This document shows positions 33,650 through 44,800 of a stretch of 64,000 nt of DNA, piece after piece (position 1 is the first letter of the stretch; every line of letters begins with the position of its first letter). Source of the stretch: Anastrepha obliqua (Eukaryota; Arthropoda; Insecta; Diptera; Tephritidae); assembly GCF_027943255.1 (NCBI RefSeq), contig NC_072893.1, forward strand, positions 33,998,001-34,062,000, in the 5' to 3' direction. Position numbers and translations under genes: made by a program. The notes under the pieces were generated by a model. It was not told the DNA's origin. It saw only the letters and a list, made by a program, of their open reading frames with translations, and searched no databases.

Positions 33650-34590
33650 AAATGTGTTTTTAGGGAATCTGTGAGTTTTAAATAATAAACTTCTTTTGAT
33701 TTTTATTACAGCTCATTTATTTAGTGACTTGTTTTTATTTATTTATTTATTTACCATTAAACATTTTTTGTTAACATAATTGTAGAGTTTTCTTCTTGAG
33801 ATGGTTGTTACAGGTCTTATTGAACGATTTTTATTTTTTTTTTTATATATATTTATTTATGTATTTAACAAGCCGAATAAAGCATTACACAAAAAATACA
33901 CCAAATACAGTAGTATAGTATAAATACAACAAGAAATATAAACAGTTATGCATTTGAAAAAGCTACATGTAATATAAATAACAATATTTTTTGTTTTTGT
34001 TTCTTTTTTCTTCATTGCAAATAAAGTAAAAATTACAAATTCTCCAAATGTGTGCAATATTTTGAGGTATTTAAAAATGGGTTCTTTGTATCGGTTTCAG
34101 GTTCGTGTTCAACTTCAGCTTCAGCTTAAACGACAATTGCCCTTTCCACTGAAATTGATTAGAGTTTAGTAACCACCGCGTAACTATTCGTAGCCGCTAG
34201 TAAAACTACTACTTGAATCAAAATTTGAATTACTGGTAGCCGAATCGCTGACAATTCGCTGGTCTTCTCATGAATTGGATGGTAGAATAGGTAGTTGAAA
34301 GGACAAGGAGGGGATCTCGGAAAAGCACTCGATTGATGTTTTTTGAAAACTGGCATCTCTATTGCATTGAATCGCCATTTCGGTTATTCAGCTGTAGAAG
34401 TTTTATGAGAAAGTGAGTGATGAGTGATCTGTCTACTTGAGGATTAGAAAAAAAAAACGATGAACTGAATAAACTCGTGAATAAATTGAATTGAAATTCA
34501 TGAATAACGAAGTTTTGCGAAAGTCAGATTTGGAAGGAACGAAGTAGTTGGAGTACTCTCGACAATTTTTCTGCATCGTCGTCAGATGAC
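33650..34590. other. Intergenic AT-rich stretch, no gene
   Basis: It contains TTTATTTATTTATTT runs near 33735 and 33850 and no recognisable coding or repeat pair. Confidence 0.4.
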
Positions 34591-34595
34591 AATTG

Positions 34596-34848
34596 ACGCG
34601 TACACCCTTTTTGGGGTGCTCCTCCTCCTATTTGCGACTTGCGTTTTGATGTAATTCCACAAATGGGGGGGCCTACAGTTTTAAGCCGGCAAATGATTTT
34701 TTATGAAGACCTTTTTCGTGGCTTAAATACACTCGGAGGTTGGCCATTGTCTGCCGAGGGGCGACTGCTATTAGAAAAAACGTTTTCTTCACTTTGGTTT
34801 TCCATCGAGATTCGAAGCCACGTTCTCTCTGAATCGGCAGTATTGCTC
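34596..34848 (-). mobile_element. SINE-A copy, head damaged
   Basis: Body and tail match other copies (GGGGCGACTGCTATTAGAAA, TCGAGATTCGAAGCCACG). The A-box end after 34830 is diverged. Confidence 0.75.
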
Positions 34849-34984
34849 TTTAGTATACAAGTTCAATGGGATTAGAGAGCTCGACTTTACGATGGCAAAC
34901 CTCTGCTGGATATTATTTCTGCTTTTAGATTGATATATAAATTAATTTAGACCCGATTACGGAATTTATTTGGCCAGCTGCAAA

Positions 34985-35480
34985 TTCATTGAGAGAGTCC
35001 ATCAAAACGCTGCAGAAGGCTGTTAGCGCCAAAACTATTAGACTCATCTGGATTCCCAGTCACAGCGGCGTAGAGGGAAACTGGTGGGCTGATGAGCTGT
35101 ATAGACAGGGGACTCTGGATATGGTTTCAACGCAAAACGAAAAGATTAGGGTACCCATCAGAACTTGTGATCTGTTCTTGCAAAGATGGTTCTCACGCCA
35201 ACTCAATGAGCGTTGGGCTAGTGCGAAAACGTGTAAAGTTGCGAGTTCCATCTCACCACGGGTGGATCGGGAGCGCTCTAGGGGACTTTTAAGGCTAACA
35301 AAGCCACAGCTCTCTAATTTGGTGGCCATCCTTACCGGGTATTGTCCGTTAAGCGTACATGCGTTGAAACTTGAAATTGCTTCAAGTCCTTTCTGCAGAA
35401 ACTGTCTGGAGGATGAGGTGGAATCATTTCAGCACCATCTTCTTACCTACCCTGCTGTCGTCGGGCAAAGATTTAGATAA
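34985..35480 (+). mobile_element. Non-LTR retrotransposon 3' part: RNase H and zinc-knuckle tail
   Basis: A 163-residue frame with 'IWIPSHSGVEGNWWADELYR', the last catalytic block of LINE RNase H domains, then 'LSNLVAILTGYCPLSVHALK' and a C-x2-C..H tail (FCRNCLEDEVESFQHHLLTY). This order is typical of jockey/I-related LINEs. It is truncated at the 5' end and closed by a stop at 35480. Confidence 0.85.
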
Positions 35481-35579
35481 CTGGGCTATCTTTTGCTATA
35501 CCTGCGGATATTACGGGTTTAAATATCACACACCAGGTGAAATTCATAAGTAGTTTGACAGCTTAATACGAACGTAGTT

Positions 35580-36690
35580 AGTCACTAGTCAGTGTTGGTC
35601 GTCCTCCTCTAATCCAAAGCCCCTTCTTCCTTTTTTCAGCTATTTGGTTGTTTTCCTTCTGTTTATCATGATAGCCTTCGAATACCTGGGGACCTTCGGC
35701 TATAATCTACCTTGCTGGTATATTGGGGCTATGCCACAATGAACCTGCTGACCCTTACACTCGTGGCAATAAAATGGATAATAAGAAAATACTCCAACTG
35801 GAGCTGCACAGCTCCAACAAAGAGATAAGGCCAATTCTGGCCTTTTGACAACCGCCGAAACCGTTATCTCTACAGACATGCCGAGAGCACTCAGTCTCCT
35901 GAGCGATGAAAAAACGGCGGATCTGGAAGCTCCAAGGGTGTAAGGTCCCATAAATGTTGATGAGAAGTATCGTCAGATTTATACCCACTTCGACGAAACC
36001 CCATAGCGTGTAAGGCTGTCTAGAGCCGCTCACAAGCGCCTCAAGTGTTTTCTAGCTAAGGAACTCAGCTATGAGAGAACCAGATAGCTTACCAAGAACC
36101 TCTTGTTTCCCCGCAGAAGGTACGAGTTCTAAAGAAAATAGACCACGATGCAGAAGAGGGAGATGGCTCTACTAGTGGCCACATATGCCACAAATAATGC
36201 TTCCTTATCATACCTTCCAGTAGCTCGAAGCGTCTTAAATACACCCAGGTGAACCTGTGCCTCGCCAAAGCAGCATATGATATTCTGTGCAGAAAGTTCA
36301 TGAGAGAATGCTTGAGAGTAGGCTTCACTATGAGAACTTTGAATTGCTTATATATACTGCTGTGAAAAGCCTAAATACAACAGATGCCATGTTAATTCAT
36401 GACAACAGCTCTCACCTAAAGAACTGCAATGCTCTTAAGCAATAGACTAACGTTTCTTCCCTTGTACAGTTCATGACGGGGAATCTAGCCGCAGTATTGG
36501 CAAAAATCTCTACTCGTCAAGGAGAACAAGGGGACATTTTAGCCTACGCATATCTTCGGGTGAGGAGGAGACGGCCCGCAAAGCTAAAATTGCATGCTTC
36601 TTTCGCAGACTGTCGGTGAAGTAGCTGTCCCTGGATTCTGTGCTGTGGCGCCAACTCCTACTACACAATAGAGGTGAATACACCCGCAAG
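35580..36690. other. Degenerate GC-richer repeat, unassigned
   Basis: Higher GC than its surroundings and no long frame; the composition is like neighbouring LINE relics. Possible LINE debris, but no conserved motif is legible. Confidence 0.3.
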
Positions 36691-36699
36691 TTTATTAGT

Positions 36700-36910
36700 A
36701 GTTATGAATGAATGAACCCACATTTGTTAATGTTTTTGGAAGCGATGTCTTAGATCTGACTCTAGGAGTGAAACACAGAATACCTATTGTCGGATTCATA
36801 GTGAATTTGATTGTAATTTACTCGGAAGGGAATTACAGAACCTGCCTGATTATTACAACCAAACCTGCCACCAAATTTGCCACTTACGAAAAGACGTTCA
36901 GATGACATAT
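36700..36910 (+). mobile_element. LINE endonuclease-domain fragment
   Basis: A short frame reads 'NEPTFVNVFGSDVLDLTLGV', matching the TFxNxxGxxxLDLTL block of jockey-type apurinic endonucleases; the downstream SDH block is missing or scrambled. The piece lies 1.2 kb after the RNase H fragment, so order is not collinear. Confidence 0.6.
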
Positions 36911-37590
36911 GCAAAGAGACGGGGCAAATACAATAGTATTTCCCTTCACGTTTGGACCATCGATTGAAGATCTAGAAGTATTTGGAAGCATCGTAAGAGA
37001 AGAATTGAATGAGACTGGAATAGGTGCGATTCAAAGTGCGGCACCTTATCTGACACCAGGCCCATCTTTTGAAATCAGCAGTGCGGCGAGAGTGCATGAG
37101 GGTACCGTATCTTCAGTGCGATCGTATAATAGAACAACTTCAAGTTATCTAATAAATCGACCTATGAAAGGTCAAGTATTGATTGAAGCGATTTGACATT
37201 TTAAGAGCGACACCAGATTGATGAGAATATTTGCGAATCGTTCGTTTTTTTGGTTGATCACACACATGTCGCTGAATCTTATTTCGCTGGCCGCCAATGC
37301 AAGATTTTGCCCAACTACGACAATCTTTAATTGAGGGTCACATTTATCATTGGCGACCAAATTTTTTGATCTTCATATTCTGCTACCTCATCCTTTCTTC
37401 AATTGCTTCTTTTCTATCCAATCTGATGAGAGGGCCGAAAACAAGCGAAACTCCATTCTGATGGATTTGGCTACAGAGTGGTTACAGTGACCAAAACGCA
37501 GTGGTTATAGTGGCAAACGCCACATTTACGTAAGTATCTTATTTCGTAAAGAGTGGCCAGATAAGAACAATAGCAAATAAAATTGAAATA
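36911..37590. other. Intergenic stretch, no feature recognised
   Basis: A 95-codon open frame (36909-37196) shows no recognisable family. Nothing else stood out. Confidence 0.3.
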
Positions 37591-37599
37591 AATAAACAA

Positions 37600-38310
37600 C
37601 TATGTGAGATACCAAATTATTTCAGGTTTTATTTTCAAGCGACTTTCATGCCCTTATGTAAGGAATAGCACATCAATGAAATGACCGTCTCGGCTTGTTG
37701 GCAGCTCTTCAAGTGGTCGTTTCAATTTTCTATAACTCGATCCAAATTTGCGGCGTTGTTCTGGTTATAGTGACTCGAATGTTCGCCTCAAGCTCGTTTA
37801 AAGTCGATGACTTCTTAGTGTTGACTAAGAACTTGAAGCAGCCCAAGAGTGAGGTATCAAAAATCGCATGATTCGGCGGCAAATTGATGAACGCTCGCCG
37901 TGAGACGATCCAGTCGTCAAATTCCTGTTTCGCAACCTTGAGCGTGGCGTCGCTTGCACGGTATGTAGCGTCGTCTGCTTGGAATCATCGAGGGCCATTT
38001 GCGATAACGGTGTCTGGATCCTCCTCATTTCGAAAGAAGGTCCGATGATGCCGCCACCCCTTAAACCGTATTGTAGATGCTTGGTGGCCGAACACTTGTG
38101 GTTTGTATTCGCCCCAATAACAGCAAATTTGGTTGTTAACATAGCCGCTACGCTAAAAATTGGCCGCCTCCTAGAAATCCGAATATTCGTAATTACAACT
38201 GAGCCGGTATTTCGATAATATTTTTTAATGCTTTCCTCAGTCTCGACGAGCTTGAAACGATGCATAATGAAATAACACACCTAAATTTAGATTTAAATGT
38301 CATTGGTAGC
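37600..38310 (-). mobile_element. DD41D-type mariner relic between the two host genes
   Basis: Minus-strand frames give the pre-catalytic block 'GGIIGPSFEMRRIQTP', corresponding to GGIIGP(F/Y)FF in related transposases, and C-terminal-like pieces near 37650-37900. Many stops and frame shifts. Ends not defined. Confidence 0.55.
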
Positions 38311-38438
38311 ATTACCAGTTAGTTACTCAAACATAACAATTGAAAAAACTATGCTTTTTATCTAGTCACCCTTTACTTTCAGTTGGGGGGCCAAAAAAAA
38401 GATACCCTGTATGTACGATTAGAAACAATTGTATGTAG

Positions 38439-38444
38439 TTTATT
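38439..38444 (-). terminator. Candidate polyadenylation signal of AMP deaminase
   Basis: Read on the minus strand this is AATAAA, about 210 bases past the stop codon. Only position and motif support it. Confidence 0.35.
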
Positions 38445-38655
38445 AGTAGTGATTATAGTAATAGTAGTAGTTGTAGTTGTAATTTAGTGGTAAATGTAGT
38501 AGAAAAAAGCCTCAAGAAGGTTACATAAATTCATGAGAAGATGACGACTACATCGCCATGGCACCACAATTGGATTATACTTCTGGTTGCTCAGTGTAAA
38601 ATAAGTGCGGGTGCTGTCGCTTGTGGCGTCGGTACCCGTTGATTCAGCAGCAAGC

Positions 38656-38820
38656 TTACTCACTCTTGGGAGTCTCATGCACCTTGAATATGTTCGACAA
38701 CTCGTCCAGCAGCGTTTCGTTGCGATAGGCGACACGGATGTCGGGCACGTTGGTGCGTGTTATGTCATTGCCAGCGACACCCTCACGCGTGTAATTCGGG
38801 CCGAGCCAATGTTGTTTGAC
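38656..38820 (-). CDS. AMPdeam: AMP deaminase last exon
   Basis: It encodes [20 protein letters not shown], '[20 protein letters not shown]' and ends VHETPKSE, with TAA at 38658-38656. WLGPNYxxEGxxGNDIxRTN(V)PxIR is the C-terminal AMPD signature. The acceptor CCGTAG is at 38822-38821. Confidence 0.95.
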   Translation of the reverse strand, partial: VKQHWLGPNYTREGVAGNDITRTNVPDIRVAYRNETLLDELSNIFKVHETPKSE

Positions 38821-41800
38821 CTACGGAGAGAATATGGAGACAAACATTAAGAAAAATCTAATTCTCATCATGATGAAAATAATGAAATAATAAGCTAATA
38901 AGCGGCCTCGGTAGTCTAGCGCAAGTGCACTAGCCTGCCATCCCAGAGGTTGTGGGTTCGAATACCACGTAAAGCGCGGTCCTCGTACTTTTCCAAATTT
39001 ACTTACTTTTCCTATTTCTAAAAAAAAAAAAAAAAAAATCCTCAAACCAAAAAACCTTATCCTTTACATCCTTACTCCCGCACAAAAGTCAGCGCATTAT
39101 TTGTAGTTGGAATTCCCACAACGCTTTCTTACTTCTAGAAGCGCCATCTGTGTCTCACATTTTTCTGGCAGAAGGATAGCACAGATGGTTGAGGACTTCG
39201 CTAAATTTCGTGTGTCTGCGCTATTACCGCGGCTGCCCGCTTCCTCTTGCTCGCGCCACTGATGCATTGTGTAACTGTGTTTGCTTGTTTTATAGCAGCC
39301 ACAATGCTAATAATGCGCAGACTATTGTGCGTAAGAATGTAAAGGATAAAGTTTTTGGGTTTGAGGATTTTTTTTAGAAACAGGGAAAGTAGGTATATTT
39401 GGAAACGTGCGAGGACTGTGCTTTACGTGGGATTCGAACCCACAACCTCTGGGATAGCAGGCTAGTGCACTTACGCTAGACTACCGAGGGCACATACGTT
39501 CATATAATTCAAGGTATTTTTATTTTTCGCAGCTGATATTTTTGCTGTATAGAAAAAAATGTCCGCTCAAGGGAGTTATCCGGCTAATCGAGGTGTCCGT
39601 TAAGAGAGGTTACACAGTAAATACAAGATGGCACAAAATTAATCATCGAATTTTATATTTGAATAAATGTTTACTACATAAATAAAAAAAGATTTACGCG
39701 CACCATTATTTGTAAACTGCAGCTGTTCTAGCTCAAGTTGCCTTAAGGCAGCGGCAAATAATTTTGTATCTCTACTCCTGTATTGTTTGAATGTATGTTA
39801 TATAGTCGGACGTACTACAAACAGGTTCTTGTTGTTGTTGTTGTAGCAGCATAAACATTCCCCATACTTACATACAGGGAATACTGCTGGAGTGACAGTC
39901 CTTGGCCGGATATAAGGCCGGGTCGTTTCGGTAACGTGGAACCGACTGTCGTGGAAAAGACAAACAGGTTCTCCCTATAATCGGTTCTACGTTACCCAAA
40001 CGACTTGCATTTATATCCGATTAGGGACTGTCACTCTAGCAGCATTTCCCAAACATTTATGACGAATGTTTGTCTTTTTACAACAACAACAATGTACTTA
40101 AAACACTTCCCTCCGCCTTCTGGACACGCTAAAGCAGCTTTAATAAACCAATTACTTGTTTGAGCATAAGCTTCTTCTCAATTCCTGCCATCCCCTGGTG
40201 GATCATAGGGCCTCAAATATAATAATCAAACTCAAAATAAATTGGATTTAGATTTTTGAAATGATGCTGCAGTCCAGCACACACTTACCTTATGCGGAAA
40301 ACCACTCATGATTACACTGTTGCGCGCCAATTCACACATGTCACATGAGCTAAGCTTCCACACTTGCGCCGCAATGCTGTACTCCTCCATCAGAGGTTCC
40401 TAAAACACAAATAGAGCGATGATTTTTTAATTATTTAATCAAATGAAATATAATAGAATAGCCTTACTTTTGTGAAATGAAATTGCAATGGGTCATCAGT
40501 CGAGAGTGAGACAATTAAGCCGCGTGCCAAATATTCTGGCAACGGATTGCGATGATAGTTGAGGAAAAGTGAATTATTAGAAAGCGGAGACATGGCAATG
40601 CCAATCTGAGACAAATAGTACAAATACTGCAGAACAGGCACTTTACGCAACAACAGACCGTGAGAAATATTCTCAGCCATTAGGTAGCCGCAAACTAAAT
40701 GCTGCACGGGCCCAGCTTCACCGCAATGCGGACGTAAAACAAAGGTGTTCATGCCGCGCGCTCTATTGGAAGAATTAAAGAAGGAAAAGGAAACAAAATT
40801 ATTAGAGGTTAAATTAATTAAAAAGCAAATAATGGAAAAAATAATGCACGCTTACTTTCTGTACTGATTCAACACCGTCATATTCGCATACATATAATAA
40901 ATATAGTAGGCGTATGGCGGATTCTCCTCTTCACTCCACGCTTCGGGGGTTAGTATATCCAAATCGATGATGGGATTCTCCGGTTTCGACTCATCGTCCA
41001 CAGAATCGAATCCGATGACATAATTGAGAAAACGGTGCAATTCGGGATGTTCATTGGGTCGGCTTGTGGCCTCGAACAGTGGTAGAAAGATATTATCCAG
41101 TATATTTTGGAACGAATTCATCAAATTATTGGATTTGAAAATATCACTAAAAAGAGGGAAATATATATTGATGATTGCGAGATTGTTTGGCCGAAATTTT
41201 TATTTAACTTATTATTTATTTATTTTTTATTTTATTTTATTTTTATTTTATTGTTTTATTTTATTTTATTTTTATTTATGTATTTCTATTTTATTTTATT
41301 TTTAGTTTATTTTAGTTTATTTTATTTTTTTTATATTATTTTTATTAAATTTTATTTTATTTTATTTTATTTATTTGAGCGTAATCCATCTCGGCTCTGG
41401 AATTGTGCTCTGGAGCGTAGTCCAAGTTCTACGCCCATGCGATTACTTTTGTTTAAATATTTAAAAATCTACGAACTATTGCACATGTGTCCAGTATGGT
41501 CGACTTCTGCATGTCTTCTAAGAGGTGTTGGCAGTCATTTTCTTCTTCAAGTTTTTTATTATATGCTTAGGCACTAATCCAGTGGACGATATAAGTATTG
41601 GAATTATATTCACTTCCATCGCTTTGTACATCCGTTTAAGTTCTATGGCCAAAACTGTGTACTTCGATATTTTGGTGGAGTATGTGCTTTGGATGTTGCG
41701 ATTAAGGGGCACCGCTATAGCGATTACTTCGATTGTTTTATTTGTCTTGTCGAACAATGTCAGGTTTGTTGGCAGCTACTGTTTGATCTGTGGATATAAA

Positions 41801-44800
41801 TCTGTTCCAGTACAGTTTAAAATTTGCATTTTCCAATATTGGCTTTGGTTCATATTTAAAATACAAGACTTCTGCTTGTAAGAGACCGTGTTTTATCGCA
41901 AGTTGTTGGTGGAGGATCTTTGCTATATTGTTATGTCTCATGACATATTTACGGGGGGCAAGTACGCTATATCCAGCAATTACATGGTCGATTGTTTCGC
42001 CGTAAATGCCGCTCCTTTGGCATCTATCTTCTATTGACTCGCCATGTATCGACCTTCGTAAATTTCTTGTTGGAATAACTCGGTCCTATTTTATTTTATT
42101 TTATTCTATTTTACTTTGTTTTATTTTATTTTATTTTTATAAAAATACAAAATAAAAATTTACTCACTAAAGTCGGGGAATTTGTATCAGCCAGCGCACA
42201 TTTGTTGAATGCACGTTGTAATCGATGGCCCATTTAGCCAGCTTTTTCCACTCGTCCGGTGATTTGCCATAAATGGAAAGACGTAGCTCCGCATTTTGGT
42301 ATTTTGACTCCTCCAAATCGTAAGCGACTTCCTACGTTAATTGCAAAAAAAAGAAATTATAATAAGGAACTTATTTCTAAGTTAATGCTATTACATTTAG
42401 TATCGGTTCCCTTCTGCATGCCAATTCGGTTTGAAAAGCCAAATGCGGCAGTTCTGTCATACTAAACCGTTTACATACTTGGTTTTCTCACTACAGTGTA
42501 ACATCAAGTCGCTTTTTTTATTTCGACGTTTCAAATGTAACACTTTTCAAAACAAAAAATTTTTTCCGAACCGAATTTTATATTTTTAATTACAAATATG
42601 TAAATACATCGTACCAAAATCTACATTTACCTTAATAATTTGTGCAAAATATTTGCCATTCGAATAGTTGTCCGTCTTGAGGAAGACCTCACGTAAGCGC
42701 GACTCGCCGATCGGATTGTATTTGGAATTGAATTTGTCGAAGCGATGGAATGTGTTCCGATCTGCATGCACATCCAGCATATCCACAGTTAGATCATAAG
42801 TGGTCAAATTCATCGATTGGAAAACATCTCTAAGTGACATTGGTTGACCTTTGGTAACTGTCACAATTTCATCAGCATTATTTTTAAGGGTCTTCTTAAT
42901 GAAGCGTAATAGGTGTTTTTGATTCATGCACGAGGCTGCGTGTATGTGAGTGTCCACTTTTCTAAAGTGATAGGTAGGATAAATGTAATTGAGGTTATGT
43001 TTTTATTATAAAATAAATTTGTATAAAAATAAAGATATCAAAGAATTTAATTTTATTGCTGCATAATTCATTAGATAAATAACCTTTTTATTAATGCTTT
43101 TCAATATATTGGGTAGTCGAAAAAGTCTTTTCGTATTTTGTCAATAGATGTCGTTGGAGTCATCTATCTCCAGTGCTACCAATCACATTGTGTCATATCA
43201 TATGGTGTTAGAAAGGTGACATTTTAAGCTTCATTTAACCAAAAAAAAATTTAATTCGGAGAAGTTGAAAAAAAGTTATAGCTGTTCAAAAATGAGTGAA
43301 AATAATGAATAAATTCGCTATATTTTGAAATTTTTGTATAAAAAAGGGAAGAATGCCACACAAGCCACCAATGAAATTTTACGGAGACGGTGCTGTATCA
43401 GTTCGTGTAGCACAACAATGGTTCGCTCACTTCCGTTCTGGAAATTTCGATGTGCAATATGCACCTCGCTCCGGTCGACTTATCGTTGAAAAAGTCGATG
43501 AAATTATGAAAAAGATTGACCAGGACCGTCACATAAGTTGCCATGGCATCGCCAAGGCACTAAACATTCATCATCAGACGGTTTTGAACGATTTAAAAAG
43601 GCTGGTTACAAACAGAAGTTCGATTTTGGGTACCACATGAATTGTCTGTGAAAAATTTAATGGACCGAATTAACATCTGCGATTCTTTGCTGAAACGAAG
43701 TGAAATCGAACCATTTCTGAAGCGAATGGTAACAGGAGACGAAAAGTGGATCAAATACGACAATAATGTCAATTATGGTGCAAGGGTGGTGAAGCTCAAC
43801 AAATGGTTGCAGAGCCAGGATTGACGCCTCGAAAGGTTATGCTGTGTATTTGGTGGGATTGGAAAGGAGTCATCCACTACGAGCTGCTCCAACCTGCTCG
43901 AACGATTGATTCTACACTTTACTGTCAACAACTGATGAGATTGAAGCAAGCAATCGAAAAAAAACGGCCAGAACTGATCAGCAGAAAGGGCGTCGTCTTC
44001 CATCAGGACAACGCTAGGCCCCACACATCTTTGATGACTCGGCAAAAACTGGGAGAGCATGACTGGGAAGTTTTGATTCATCCACCATATAGCCCTGACC
44101 TTGCACCATCGGACTACCATTTGTTTCGGTCAATGCAGAACTCCCTTAAGGGGTTAGGCCACTCTAGGATTTTCAAAATATCGAAATTTTTTTTTTTTGC
44201 TTAAAAGATGCTTTAAACTCTTTAGAATATAAAACAAAAAGTCCTATGCGTGAAAAAAATGTTTATCTCTAATATTTCGCACTTTTGCGCGAGCGCCTCT
44301 GACGTCTCTGAACCGACTATTCAAATTTAAAGCGTGTTTATCTCAAAACGTGATTTTTCAAAACGGCAAGCAGCATAACACAAACAATTTTTAATATTTT
44401 CACTTGTAATTGTACAAGGATCTTTAGAACATTATTCCGCACTGAAATACGTACGGATTTTTTTATTAATTAATTAGAAAAATTTTTATAAACAATTAAC
44501 GGTTCCATTTTAGACGAAAAATTCTACTTTTGACTTCAAACATCTGCAAAATACACAAATTTCAATATTTCTAAAATCCCGTACGTATTTCTACAGCTAT
44601 ACTCACGTCGATTGAGAAGAATGTTTTTAATTTGGTTTAGGTGGGCATTTACGTCAGTTGTACTGCTTGCCGTGAAGTGCCTTTTTCGCAGGGCGCGTTC
44701 AGAGATTCACTCCAAAGGCGCCATTTTGTAATATTTTTCAATAAAAATATTTGTAATTACACTTAAATACATGCTTAATAATATACTTAAAAAGTTTTTT

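Noticed and set aside
37825..38280. 151-codon minus-strand frame as a host gene
   Set aside because: It contains a GGIIGP block in line with DD41D transposases and other frames carry neighbouring transposase blocks; it is a shifted relic.
38902..39492. Possible genuine tRNA genes
   Set aside because: A- and B-box-like sequences are present, but the acceptor stem cannot be closed and SINE bodies follow. They are SINE heads.
41024..41577. Two long frames on the + strand (Phe/Tyr/Leu-rich)
   Set aside because: They are antisense to an AMP deaminase exon and then pass through (TTTTA)n; the composition comes from the repeat.
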